The notes under the pieces: generated by a model
What the model was told of the DNA's origin: nothing
Seen by the model: the letters and a program-made list of their open reading frames with translations, nothing else
The model's database searches: none
Shown here: one piece after another, positions 9,198 through 18,585 of the stretch
Numbering within the stretch: position 1 is the first letter of the stretch
How the letters are laid out: the number at the start of each line of letters is the position of its first letter
Translations under genes and position numbers: made by a program
Source of the DNA: a bacterium
Lineage (GTDB): Bacteria; UBP15; UBA6099
NCBI GenBank assembly: GCA_029564595.1
Contig: JAKQPS010000113.1
Span: forward strand, 252,927-316,926
Direction of reading: 5' to 3'
Length of the DNA: 64,000 nucleotides

Positions 9198-9391
9198 ATC
9201 ACGCCTCCGATGCCTTTTTTGCGCGGAAGCTTGGAAAAATCGCATAGCTCTATTTCATCCATTCCCGCGCAAGATGAAACAATACCATAAAACGCCGCGC
9301 CGAACAAGCGCAATGATTTGCGATAATGTAATTAAGTTATCTTTACAATCCGTTGCGCGGTTATTTGTATGTGCTTAATGATTTCAGCCAA

Positions 9392-9420
9392 TTGCCATTA
9401 GTTAGAGAGTTGAATAGAAT
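9392..9420 (+). promoter_or_regulatory. Sigma-70-type promoter for the gene at 9458
   Basis: TTGCCA (9392-9397) and TAGAAT (9415-9420) are separated by 17 bases and lie 37 bases before the ATG. The same TAGAAT -10 box occurs in the groES promoter of this window, which supports the reading. Confidence 0.6.
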
Positions 9421-9439
9421 ATTGTGGAAAAACAATATT
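9418..9439 (+). promoter_or_regulatory. Inverted repeat overlapping the likely transcription start (possible operator)
   Basis: AATATTGT and ACAATATT are perfect eight-base arms around GGAAAA. The element begins inside the -10 box and covers the expected +1 region, ending before the ribosome-binding site CGGAGG. This position suits a repressor site or a 5' leader hairpin. No regulator can be assigned. Confidence 0.4.
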
Positions 9440-9457
9440 GATTTATCGGAGGACAAG

Positions 9458-10108
9458 ATGAAGAAACTGACGATTGCGGTAATTGCTCTTATTGTTTTGC
9501 CCGCGCTATGCCTCGGCAAAGCTAGAGATGAAGACGAGTTCCGGTTCTATGACGATGTGAAATATGACGATATTAAAATAACCTCAGTCGCCCTGCTTCC
9601 GTTCAAGAACAGCGTTGGCAAGCAGACATCGCACGAAGTCGAGGACATGTTCGAAACCATGCGACTGTTCCTTCAGGCAAAGGGAATAAAAGTGATAGAC
9701 GCGGCGGAGGAAGCTCGGAATCAGAAAATAGACATAGCTTTCGACGATCCGGACGCGGCCAAACTAGCGGCGATTGGAAAATCTCTCGGAACCGACGCGG
9801 TTCTGAATGGAACGATTTACAAATTCCAGACTTCCAAAAAAGGCATAGCCACAGTGGGCATAACAGGCAACCTTGTATATGTATCGAACGAAGATTACAT
9901 ATACAGAGCAAAATTAGCTAGAGAAAAGAAGATAAATGCCACGAAAAAATGGATAACCGGCGTGGTAAGAGGCGAATCAAAACAGAATCGGATGAAAGCG
10001 CTGAAGGATTGCGCGGCTGACCTTCTTAACCCGGTTTATGAAAAATTGAGGATGGGGAAGTTGACATTAGAAGAGATAGAGAAGATAGGCTCTGAAAACG
10101 AGGAATGA
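9458..10108 (+). CDS. Secreted CsgG/LpoB-like protein, function unknown
   Basis: A 216-residue protein with a clear signal peptide (KK, then a hydrophobic stretch to about residue 19) and cleavage near CLGKA; the Cys before LGK is not in a convincing lipobox. The mature part reads SVALLPFKNSVG, FLQAKGIKVIDAAEE, LGTDAVLNGTIYKF. This is the usual order of CsgG/LpoB/TolB-N-like periplasmic domains (strand with LPF-N, a helix, V-hydrophobic, then G-D-A-V-L-x-G-x-I). The C-terminus is a charged helix. The ATG at 9458 follows CGGAGG. It is preceded by its own promoter and lies between genes on the other strand, so it is probably monocistronic. A specific role is not recognised. Confidence 0.55.
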   Translation: MKKLTIAVIALIVLPALCLGKARDEDEFRFYDDVKYDDIKITSVALLPFKNSVGKQTSHEVEDMFETMRLFLQAKGIKVIDAAEEARNQKIDIAFDDPDAAKLAAIGKSLGTDAVLNGTIYKFQTSKKGIATVGITGNLVYVSNEDYIYRAKLAREKKINATKKWITGVVRGESKQNRMKALKDCAADLLNPVYEKLRMGKLTLEEIEKIGSENEE

Positions 10109-10219
10109 TGCCCGCCTATTGTTCTCTGCTTTTCATCCCGTATTTGTCGAAATAGCCGAAAAATTGGGGCGATTTTCTTAGTGGCGAACTGTTTCAACAT
10201 CTTCGAAGCAAGTTAGGGG

Positions 10220-11833
10220 CTACGCGTTTATCGGATATTTCCCAAACTTCATCCCGGTTTCGAGCATGGCGCGGTAGTTGGCCGGGATGACATAGTTCGG
10301 GATGGAATTGGACGCCGAAAGCCCCCAACCGCCTCCGGGCGCGAGTTCGCGGATTTTTCGTTTCACCATCGCCTCTGTTTCCTCAGCCGTCCCGCGCGTA
10401 AGCGTATACTCAAGGTCGATGTTGCCGAATATGCAGAACTTGTCGCCGTGCTTCCTTTTTACTTCCACTATGTCCATAGCCAGCGGCTCAATCGGATGAA
10501 TGGCGGTTATACCGCAGTCGGCGAGGTCGTCAAACACATTAGTGAGCTTGCCGTCGGAGTGATATATGAAGTGCAGGCCGGCCCCGCGAACTATCTCGCC
10601 AATGCGCTTGTACCACGGAAAAACATACTTTCGCAGAGTGGCAGGCGACACCAACGTTCCGCCGCCGTGCGCTATGTCGTCCGACATGAACACCGCCCCC
10701 AGCTTGGGAACCTTCACCATCCGCCTCACTATCTCCACGTATGCTGCTCCGACAATCTCAAACAGCGCTTCGGGGACTTTCGGGTTGTCGTAGAGCGCGT
10801 ATGAAAAATTCTGAAGTCCCATAGCCTGAGAAGCGTTGCCTAACACGGCCGCAGGCGACAGCATGCCGATGATTTTCATCTTTTCCGGCAACAGGTCGGC
10901 TACCTCCTTGAAGGAGGAGAAATCAACTTCCGAGGCGCTGGGCCATGGAAAATTTTCCACATCCTCAATGGTTTTGATGATGCCTTCGCTTTCGGTTATC
11001 CATTGTGAATCGTCGTCGCGTTCGGGGTCTCCGCCAGAGGCCGAGCGCATGATTCGCGGCGCAAAAAACGGCGCAACCACCGGAGCATAGTCGTATCCGG
11101 CGCGGATGAAGAATTCAATTTCATCCGCCGCCGAGTTAATCTCGCGGCCTAAAAACCACTCCTGCACCGGCAACGCGACTTCAGCTTCGAAAAATGGAAC
11201 ACGGTCGGCCTCCTCCCTATCGAGAGCAATCTTCAGCCGCGAGAAATCAGGGTCAAGCCTCGCTCCTCCCAGCCACCCTTCAATTTTTAACGGCTCAGGC
11301 TTTTTGTACGCGCCAGTCCCCGCAAATTCCTCTATTCTGTCTATAATGGAATTGAGTATCGGAAAATTCCCTTCTATGCGCAACGGTTTATTTGCAGGCT
11401 CTGTTCCGCTCATTCTCACAATCAAATCAAACACAAACTTCACAAGCGGGAACCTCGTCTTTTCCCCAAGCGTGTCCCCCACTTTCAGAGTCGCCCCGCC
11501 GTACTCGTTCGTTATGAACGATATCTTTATAGCATGAACGCCTTTGGTGAGCTTTTCTCCCTTCACCCTGACGACAAGATTCGAATTGCCGTCGAATGAG
11601 TACACCCCTTCTTCGGCTTTGTCGGCGACGCGTATCACCCTGCCGCCAAGCTCCAGTTCGATGCTCTCCGCCGGACGCCTTTTGCCGTCTACCTCAAGCG
11701 AGATATCCCTCATGCCGCTGATACGCACAGGCGTCATCCTGTTTTTGAACCTGAACTCGAAGCCGTCGTCAGTGTTCCGCAGACTGCCCTGCTCGTAAAC
11801 CTTGTTCACAAGTATGCCGGGTATAAAAACCAT
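10220..11833 (-). CDS. Uroporphyrinogen decarboxylase-family methyltransferase with N-terminal DUF6379-like beta domain
   Basis: A 537-residue two-part protein. Residues about 180-537 are a URO-D/MtaA-CmuA-type barrel: SDDIAHGGGTLVSP, FIYHSDGKLTNV, ITAIHPIEP, CIFGNIDLEYTL and a C-terminal GLSASNSIPNYVIPANY. Members of this branch are usually corrinoid-dependent methyltransferases, or unknown relatives of them, rather than haem-pathway enzymes. Residues 1-140 are beta-rich (GSLRNTDDGFEFRFKNRM, SLEVDGKR, GVHAIKISF) and resemble the DUF6379/C-deglycosylation beta-subunit family. That assignment is from memory of the pattern and is tentative. No corrinoid protein or activase gene lies next to it. 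The gene stands alone between an opposing gene and groES. Confidence 0.7.
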   Translation of the reverse strand: MVFIPGILVNKVYEQGSLRNTDDGFEFRFKNRMTPVRISGMRDISLEVDGKRRPAESIELELGGRVIRVADKAEEGVYSFDGNSNLVVRVKGEKLTKGVHAIKISFITNEYGGATLKVGDTLGEKTRFPLVKFVFDLIVRMSGTEPANKPLRIEGNFPILNSIIDRIEEFAGTGAYKKPEPLKIEGWLGGARLDPDFSRLKIALDREEADRVPFFEAEVALPVQEWFLGREINSAADEIEFFIRAGYDYAPVVAPFFAPRIMRSASGGDPERDDDSQWITESEGIIKTIEDVENFPWPSASEVDFSSFKEVADLLPEKMKIIGMLSPAAVLGNASQAMGLQNFSYALYDNPKVPEALFEIVGAAYVEIVRRMVKVPKLGAVFMSDDIAHGGGTLVSPATLRKYVFPWYKRIGEIVRGAGLHFIYHSDGKLTNVFDDLADCGITAIHPIEPLAMDIVEVKRKHGDKFCIFGNIDLEYTLTRGTAEETEAMVKRKIRELAPGGGWGLSASNSIPNYVIPANYRAMLETGMKFGKYPINA

Positions 11834-12327
11834 TGAGGCTCACATCCAATCTTTCACGGCGTCCTTCGCCTGAATTTACAATATCAAAATATGATATGGC
11901 TTCAATTAATCTTGAGCTTCCTAAAACCGCGCTAGTTGCTTTAAGGTTGCATGAATGTCAATTGCACGAACATTTTACCAGAAAAGTCTCGCAAAATGTC
12001 GAATTGCAGAAGAACACGATTACTCAAGAAGCTGTTTCTAGACTACATTGGTAAAAACGTGGGCTGTTCGATGTTATTAATAAAAGAAATAAAGGATAGG
12101 AAGTAGTGAGGAAATAATGATATTCGTTGAACAGAATTTCGAGGCACATCAATAATCAAGCTTTTATCAATAAGAATTTTTTAGATATTCTGACAGCATT
12201 GCGCTTAATGCCATCGATATTTTAAGATTAATAACGATATTTGACTAAATATTTATATATTGAAAATTATTTCATTGTAAGCATTGGAAATTGCTGATTT
12301 ATAAGAATCATATCAAATATCGAGAGC
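11834..12327. other. AT-rich stretch without an intact gene
   Basis: This gap between the methyltransferase gene and the groES promoter is much richer in A and T than its surroundings. It carries a degenerate reading frame (see 11895-12054) and no intact gene. Stop codons are frequent in all frames after 12,060. Nothing else is recognised before the groES promoter. Confidence 0.6.
11895..12054 (+). pseudogene. Possible remnant of a UPF0175-type small antitoxin
   Basis: A 52-codon frame starts MASINLELPKTALVALRLHE and ends QKNTITQEAVSRLHW. The beginning (short strand, then LP-x-ALVAL) and the end (IT-QE-A followed by RL) follow the pattern of UPF0175 antitoxin-like proteins, which are normally about 80-90 residues. 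The middle (QLHEHFTRKVSQNVE) is a poor fit. A one-base shift after codon 22 reads ARTF, which is closer, so the gene may be frameshifted and truncated. No toxin gene follows. It may equally be a chance frame. Confidence 0.3.
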
Positions 12328-12355
12328 TTGACTTTTTTTTGAATTGATATAGAAT
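12328..12355 (+). promoter_or_regulatory. Sigma-70-type promoter of groESL
   Basis: TTGACT (12328-12333) and TAGAAT (12350-12355) are separated by 16 bases. The CIRCE operator begins two bases downstream, as expected for HrcA-controlled chaperonin operons. Confidence 0.75.
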
Positions 12356-12356
12356 A

Positions 12357-12383
12357 TTAGCGCTTGCACAGATAGAGTGCTAA
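12357..12383 (+). promoter_or_regulatory. CIRCE operator (HrcA binding site)
   Basis: TTAGCGCTT, nine bases, then GAGTGCTAA. The right arm is the exact CIRCE consensus and the left arm differs from TTAGCACTC at two positions. It lies between the -10 box and groES. HrcA bound here would block transcription until heat shock or misfolded protein titrates GroEL. hrcA itself is not in the window. Confidence 0.9.
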
Positions 12384-12425
12384 ATAAATTGACGCTCAGT
12401 GGCAGCGGAAAGGAGGAAGAAGAAT

Positions 12426-12722
12426 ATGAGAATAGAGCCATTGGGAGATCGCGTGGTTCTGAAGCGCCTCGATGTGACCGAGGAGAAGACAGCAGGAGGG
12501 ATCGTGCTGCCTGACACGGCGAAGGAGAAACCGCAAGAGGCGGAAGTGGTGGCAGTCGGACCGGGAAAGCGGGATGAGGACGGGAAGAGAATAGCCCTCG
12601 ACCTGAAAGTCGGAGACGTCGTCATCATGCAAAAATGGGGCGGCACCGAATTCAAGCTTGACGGCAAGGAATACATCATCGTCAGCGAAGACGACGTTCT
12701 GGCAAAAGTAAAGAAAAAATAA
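12426..12722 (+). CDS. groES: Co-chaperonin GroES
   Basis: The 98-residue co-chaperonin, of normal length, capping the GroEL ring. [14 protein letters not shown] at the start, the mobile loop [14 protein letters not shown] (residues about 17-30), VVAVGPG and the C-terminal [13 protein letters not shown] are all typical. The ATG at 12426 lies nine bases after AAAGGAGGA; an upstream in-frame ATG at 12399 would contain that site and is rejected. It is transcribed with groEL, 26 bases downstream, from a CIRCE-controlled promoter. Confidence 0.98.
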   Translation: MRIEPLGDRVVLKRLDVTEEKTAGGIVLPDTAKEKPQEAEVVAVGPGKRDEDGKRIALDLKVGDVVIMQKWGGTEFKLDGKEYIIVSEDDVLAKVKKK

Positions 12723-12742
12723 CCGCTAGCAAAGGAGCGTGA

Positions 12743-14374
<1,632 letters not shown>

Positions 14375-14402
14375 TCCGTTCCGGCAGTAAATAGTTCTCA
14401 CG

Positions 14403-14438
14403 AAGAGCCTCTCCTTGCAGGGAGGCTCTTTTTTTTTG
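14403..14438 (+). terminator. Intrinsic terminator of groESL
   Basis: AAGAGCCTC and GAGGCTCTT form a perfect nine-base stem around a ten-base loop, followed directly by an unbroken run of T residues. It lies 28 bases after the groEL stop codon. Confidence 0.93.
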
Positions 14439-14586
14439 CCGTGATGCGGTGTTTTCCTTCGGTCGCCGATATCAGCGGGATGCGGCTCCTTGAACCGATA
14501 TTGATTTATAAGTCGCACGTTGTCATATAATATCCATGTTCGCGCAGGCGCGAGGATGCAGGCGCGAGAATCGAGAAGGATATCTG

Positions 14587-16506
14587 ATGAGCGGCGAAGT
14601 CAAAAAAAGAATCTCGTTCGGCAAGATTGAGTTGGGGGCTTTGGCTGCCGTTTTCGCCTTGCTCGCGTTTTTTTATCCTAGAAATTTTCTGCTATTTCAT
14701 TGCCTTGCCGAGATTTTTTCCATCGTCGTGGCGTGCATGATTTTTGTCATAGGATGGAACTCAAGGAAGTTCCACTCGAATGGTTATTTCCTCTTTATTG
14801 GCATGGCGTTTCTATTTGTGGGCGTCGTCGATTTTTTGCACACTGTTTCATACAAGGGAATGAATGTGTTTGCGGGGACAAGTTCCGACCTTGCGACGCA
14901 GTTATGGATTGTTGCAAGATATTTTTACGCGGTCTCTATGCTCGCCGCGCCGTTGTTTCTGACAAAAAAGTTCAGGCTGGAGATCGCCCTGCCCTTGTAC
15001 GCTGGAATAACGGGAATTGTTCTTCTTTCTATCTTCAGTTGGAGAGTTTTCCCCGTCTGCTTCGTTGACGGAGCCGGATTAACCGCTTTCAAAGTCGCGA
15101 GCGAGTATGCGATATGCGCGATTCTCGCGGCGGCGATTCTGTTTCTTAAATCGAAGAAAGAAAATTTCGAGCCGGGAGTATTCAGGCTGCTTGCGGCGTC
15201 GATGGCGGTTTCCATCGTTTCAGAGTTGGCGTTCACGCTGTATATAGATGTTTATGGAGCTTTGAACGCTGCGGGGCATCTGCTCAAGATTCTTTCTTTC
15301 TATATTTTTTATAAAGCTGTCGTGGTAGTAGGTTTGCAACGGCCGCGCGAACTGCTCTTCAGGAATCTGAGCGAGAGCGAAAAGAGGTTGAGGAAAAGCG
15401 AGAAGAAATACCGCGATCTGGTGGAAGGGATAAATGAGGGAGTGTGGGCGATAGACGAGAATGCGAACACAGTTTTCGTTAACCGCGCGATGGCTGAAAT
15501 GCTTGGTTGTTCGCCAGAAGAAATGATGGGAAGACATTTGTTTTCATTCATTGACGAGAGGGATGTCGAGAAGGCGAGAACCGATCTTGAGAATAGGAAA
15601 GCGGGGCTAAGCGAAAAACACGAGTTTGAGTTCATCCGGAAGGACGGCTCAAGGCTGATTGCCCATGTGACTGCGGCTCCGGCGATGGATGACGCTGGAA
15701 ATTACAGAGGAGCCGTAGCCGCGGTGATGGACATCTCGGAGAAAAAACGCATTGAGCGCGATTTGTTGCAAGCGAAGGAAATCGCGGAAACCGCCAGCAA
15801 GTCGAAAAGCGAATTTCTAGCGAACATGAGCCACGAGCTTCGAACCCCTCTTAACGCGATAATCGGTTTTTCTGAGTTCATGCTGAAGGCGGACTCGGAA
15901 GGCTTGAGCAAGAATCACGTTGAATACTTGGAGAGGATATATTCCGCCGGGCAACATCTTCTTTCGCTGATTAACGACATACTCGATTTGTCGCGCATCG
16001 AGGCGGGTAAAATGGAGTTGTTCGCGGAAAGCATAGACCTTCCGGGAACGCTCGGATATTGCATGACGATGTTCAGGGAGAAGGCAAGCAATCATCGCAT
16101 CAAGATGAGCCTCGCGACGGAGGAGGCTCCTGAAATCATCCGCGCCGACCTGCGAAAGTTCAAACAGATAGTCATCAATCTTCTATCTAACGCGTTGAAG
16201 TTCACTCCCGACGGAGGCGAAGTTCAGGTGGCGGCCTATACGAAAAGCGGTTCGGTTTTGATATCCGTGAGAGACAGCGGAATCGGTTTCAAACCGGAAG
16301 ACATGGAAAGGATATTCGCTCCTTTCGAGAGAGCCGGAGAGAACGCAAACAAGAATATTGAAGGAACCGGACTGGGGTTGTCGATGGTGAAGAGGCTTGT
16401 GGAGTTGCACGGCGGCAGAGTATGGGCGGAGAGCGCTCCCGGAGAGGGCAGCGTTTTTTATTTCACTTTGCCTATCGAACAGCGCCACCCGGCGGGCAAC
16501 TCATGA
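14587..16506 (+). CDS. Hybrid-pathway sensor histidine kinase with MASE3 membrane sensor and PAS domain
   Basis: A 639-residue sensor kinase. Residues about 15-245 are a MASE3 integral membrane sensor of about seven transmembrane helices, with the typical GWNSRKFHSNGYFLFIGMAF and FLHTVSYKGMN motifs. A short coiled linker leads to a PAS domain (about 275-395), then HisKA with phospho-acceptor His416 in MSHELRTPLNAIIGF, and HATPase_c with N, G1 (DSGIGF) and G2 (GTGLGLSMVKRL) boxes. The MASE3 ligand is unknown. The ATG at 14587 follows AAGGAT; an upstream in-frame ATG at 14536 lacks such a site. The stop codon overlaps the start of a receiver-only protein, so the two form a phosphorelay pair. 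Confidence 0.93.
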   Translation: MSGEVKKRISFGKIELGALAAVFALLAFFYPRNFLLFHCLAEIFSIVVACMIFVIGWNSRKFHSNGYFLFIGMAFLFVGVVDFLHTVSYKGMNVFAGTSSDLATQLWIVARYFYAVSMLAAPLFLTKKFRLEIALPLYAGITGIVLLSIFSWRVFPVCFVDGAGLTAFKVASEYAICAILAAAILFLKSKKENFEPGVFRLLAASMAVSIVSELAFTLYIDVYGALNAAGHLLKILSFYIFYKAVVVVGLQRPRELLFRNLSESEKRLRKSEKKYRDLVEGINEGVWAIDENANTVFVNRAMAEMLGCSPEEMMGRHLFSFIDERDVEKARTDLENRKAGLSEKHEFEFIRKDGSRLIAHVTAAPAMDDAGNYRGAVAAVMDISEKKRIERDLLQAKEIAETASKSKSEFLANMSHELRTPLNAIIGFSEFMLKADSEGLSKNHVEYLERIYSAGQHLLSLINDILDLSRIEAGKMELFAESIDLPGTLGYCMTMFREKASNHRIKMSLATEEAPEIIRADLRKFKQIVINLLSNALKFTPDGGEVQVAAYTKSGSVLISVRDSGIGFKPEDMERIFAPFERAGENANKNIEGTGLGLSMVKRLVELHGGRVWAESAPGEGSVFYFTLPIEQRHPAGNS

Positions 16507-16868
16507 AGAAAAAAGCGCTAATAGTGGACGACAACGAGGCGAACCTGATTCTCGCGCGCGACATATTGAGGCTTGTCGGATTTGACACTCTCGAAGCAAA
16601 GGACGCTGAGTCAGGAATTGAAACGGCGGCAAGGGAGATGCCTGATTTCATACTTATGGACATAAGGCTTCCCGGAATGAGCGGATTGGAAGCTACCGCG
16701 ATATTGAAATCCAGACCCGAAACTGCCGCTATCCCCGTGGTGGCGATATCGGCGTCGGTTTTCGGAGAGGATCGTCAGAAGGCTGTATCGGCGGGGTGCG
16801 AAGGTTTTTTAGAGAAGCCTTTCAAGTTCGAGGAATTTAAAGCGATAGCAAGCAAATTTTTAGATTGA
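16503..16868 (+). CDS. Single-domain response regulator (receiver only)
   Basis: A 121-residue CheY-like receiver. The acidic pair is in IVDDNEAN (residues 7-14), the phospho-acceptor is Asp53 in LMDIRLPGMSG, and the switch residues are Ser in AISAS and Lys in LEKPF. It has no output domain, so it probably passes phosphate on or acts by protein contact. The ATG overlaps the stop of the MASE3 kinase by four bases (ATGA), indicating translational coupling. The NtrC-type regulator starts about 107 bases later and may be the final output. Confidence 0.94.
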   Translation: MKKKALIVDDNEANLILARDILRLVGFDTLEAKDAESGIETAAREMPDFILMDIRLPGMSGLEATAILKSRPETAAIPVVAISASVFGEDRQKAVSAGCEGFLEKPFKFEEFKAIASKFLD

Positions 16869-16975
16869 ACGCGGCACAAGTCAATAATCGCAGCCCCGTT
16901 TTCCGTTCGAGGGCGTGTCTGTCGGAGTCAAATGATATATAATGGACGCGTTCGGCAAAAGATATAGGCGGATAT

Positions 16976-18337
16976 TTGAACAAGATGGATAAGGTTTTAA
17001 TCATAGACGACGACCCTTCGGCTTTGAGGCTGATTGAGGTGTATCTCAAGAAGTGGGGATACCGCGTCTCTGAAATGTCAGACGGAAACGAAGCGACGCC
17101 GGAAGCCGTGGCCGCGATAGCTCCCGACGTGATTCTCCTAGACATGATGCTGCCGGGGAAATCCGGCGAAGAGGTGCTCGGCGAGTTGCGGCCGGTTTTT
17201 CCTGACACTCCGATAATAATGATAACCTCATTCGGCTCCATCGAGACGGCGGTGAGGACGATGAAAGTTGGCGCGTATGATTTCATGACTAAGCCTATCG
17301 ACCCGACGCGCCTTGAAATAATGGTGGGGAACGCGGCGAAAGCGTCGAGGATGGCGAGAAAACTGATGGAGTTCGACGCGGCGCACGCGGCCAGAAGCAG
17401 GCACGGCGATATTATCGGCTCCAGCGACGCGATGCAGAAGATATACGAGATGATAGACGCGCTTGCGGACAGCGACGCTCCGGCTCTGATAACGGGCGAA
17501 ACAGGAACGGGCAAGGAGATGGTGGCGTGCGCGATACATGAGAAGAGCGCGCGGGCGGAAAAGATGTTCGTGCCGGTGAACTGCGGCGCTCTTCCTGAAG
17601 GGATAATCGAGAGCGAATTGTTCGGTCACGTTAGAGGCGCTTTCACAGGGGCGGTGAGAGACAAGAAGGGGCGTTTCGAAATGGCGAACGGCGGGACGAT
17701 TTTTCTCGACGAAGTGGGCGACCTGCCGACCGCCACTCAGGTGAAGCTTCTCAGGGTTCTTCAAGAGGGGACTTTCGAGAAAGTAGGCGGCGAGGAGACG
17801 GTGAAGTGCGACGCCAGAGTGATAAGCGCCACCAATAGGGACCTGAAAAGCATGATGGCGCAGGGCAAGTTCCGGGAAGACCTTTTTTATAGGATATGCG
17901 TGGCCCCTCTTGAGATGCCGCCATTGCGAGAGCGCCGTACTGACATTCCGAAGCTGGCTGAACATTTCCTTATATTGCTGTCAGGCAACAGGGCTGCCGT
18001 CGCAAAGCTGTCGAAGGCGGCGATGGACGCGCTCCTCGATTACGAATGGCCGGGCAATGTCAGGCAGTTCAGGAACGCGCTTGAGTTCGCTCTTCTGAAA
18101 TGCAGGGATGAGAACGTGATAGAGCCGAGACACCTTCCACCTGAAATATGTCAAAGCCGTAACGCTGGCGAAAAACTCAAGCCCGGCAGAAAACCCTCGC
18201 TCAATGAGATTGAGGCGAGAGACGCTCTAAGACGCGCGGGAGGAAACAAAGCAAAAGCCGCCCGGATGTTGCGCGTAGGCCGCGCCACTCTTTACAGATT
18301 CCTCAGAGACAACAACATGGATCCCGATTCCTTCTGA
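16976..18337 (+). CDS. Sigma-54-dependent NtrC-family response regulator
   Basis: A 453-residue activator of sigma-54 RNA polymerase. The receiver (1-120) has phospho-acceptor Asp56 in LLDMMLPGKSG. The AAA+ domain (about 145-375) has Walker A GETGTGKE at 174-181, the sigma-54 contact loop GAFTGA at 221-226 and Walker B IFLDEV. A Fis-type helix-turn-helix (about 410-450, GGNKAKAARMLRVGRATLYRFL) ends the protein. The reading frame starts with TTG at 16976, which has AGGCGG at normal spacing; an ATG three codons later is the alternative. It lies downstream of the MASE3 kinase pair and converges with the formate dehydrogenase genes, which makes those genes a possible but untested target. Confidence 0.95.
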   Translation: MNKMDKVLIIDDDPSALRLIEVYLKKWGYRVSEMSDGNEATPEAVAAIAPDVILLDMMLPGKSGEEVLGELRPVFPDTPIIMITSFGSIETAVRTMKVGAYDFMTKPIDPTRLEIMVGNAAKASRMARKLMEFDAAHAARSRHGDIIGSSDAMQKIYEMIDALADSDAPALITGETGTGKEMVACAIHEKSARAEKMFVPVNCGALPEGIIESELFGHVRGAFTGAVRDKKGRFEMANGGTIFLDEVGDLPTATQVKLLRVLQEGTFEKVGGEETVKCDARVISATNRDLKSMMAQGKFREDLFYRICVAPLEMPPLRERRTDIPKLAEHFLILLSGNRAAVAKLSKAAMDALLDYEWPGNVRQFRNALEFALLKCRDENVIEPRHLPPEICQSRNAGEKLKPGRKPSLNEIEARDALRRAGGNKAKAARMLRVGRATLYRFLRDNNMDPDSF

Positions 18338-18504
18338 ATATTTTTCACCGCGAACGGTATTTGACAATTCGTTAATCTACAGAGTTTTTAAATTTCCTCT
18401 AAGACAGCGTTATTCATCAAAAACAATATGGAATATTCGTGCTGAATGACGTTGATAAGAAGAATTAAATCAAAGCGCCCACTAACTATTTGGCAAAAAG
18501 CATA

Positions 18505-18531
18505 ATGCGCAAAGTGAAAAGTTTTGCGCAT
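18505..18531 (-). terminator. Hairpin between the converging NtrC and formate dehydrogenase genes
   Basis: ATGCGCAAA and TTTGCGCAT form a perfect nine-base stem around a nine-base loop. On the minus strand a run of five T residues follows about seven bases after the stem. It probably ends transcription of the formate dehydrogenase operon. The T run is displaced, so efficiency is uncertain. Confidence 0.5.
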
Positions 18532-18585
18532 GGCGCGCTTGGCAGCGGGTAGAATCATCTAATAACATGTATAACTGTAACAGCT

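Noticed and set aside
16837..17514. Minus-strand open frame across the NtrC-type regulator
   Set aside because: The plus strand encodes a complete receiver and AAA+ domain; the opposite frame has no ribosome-binding site and no domain pattern.
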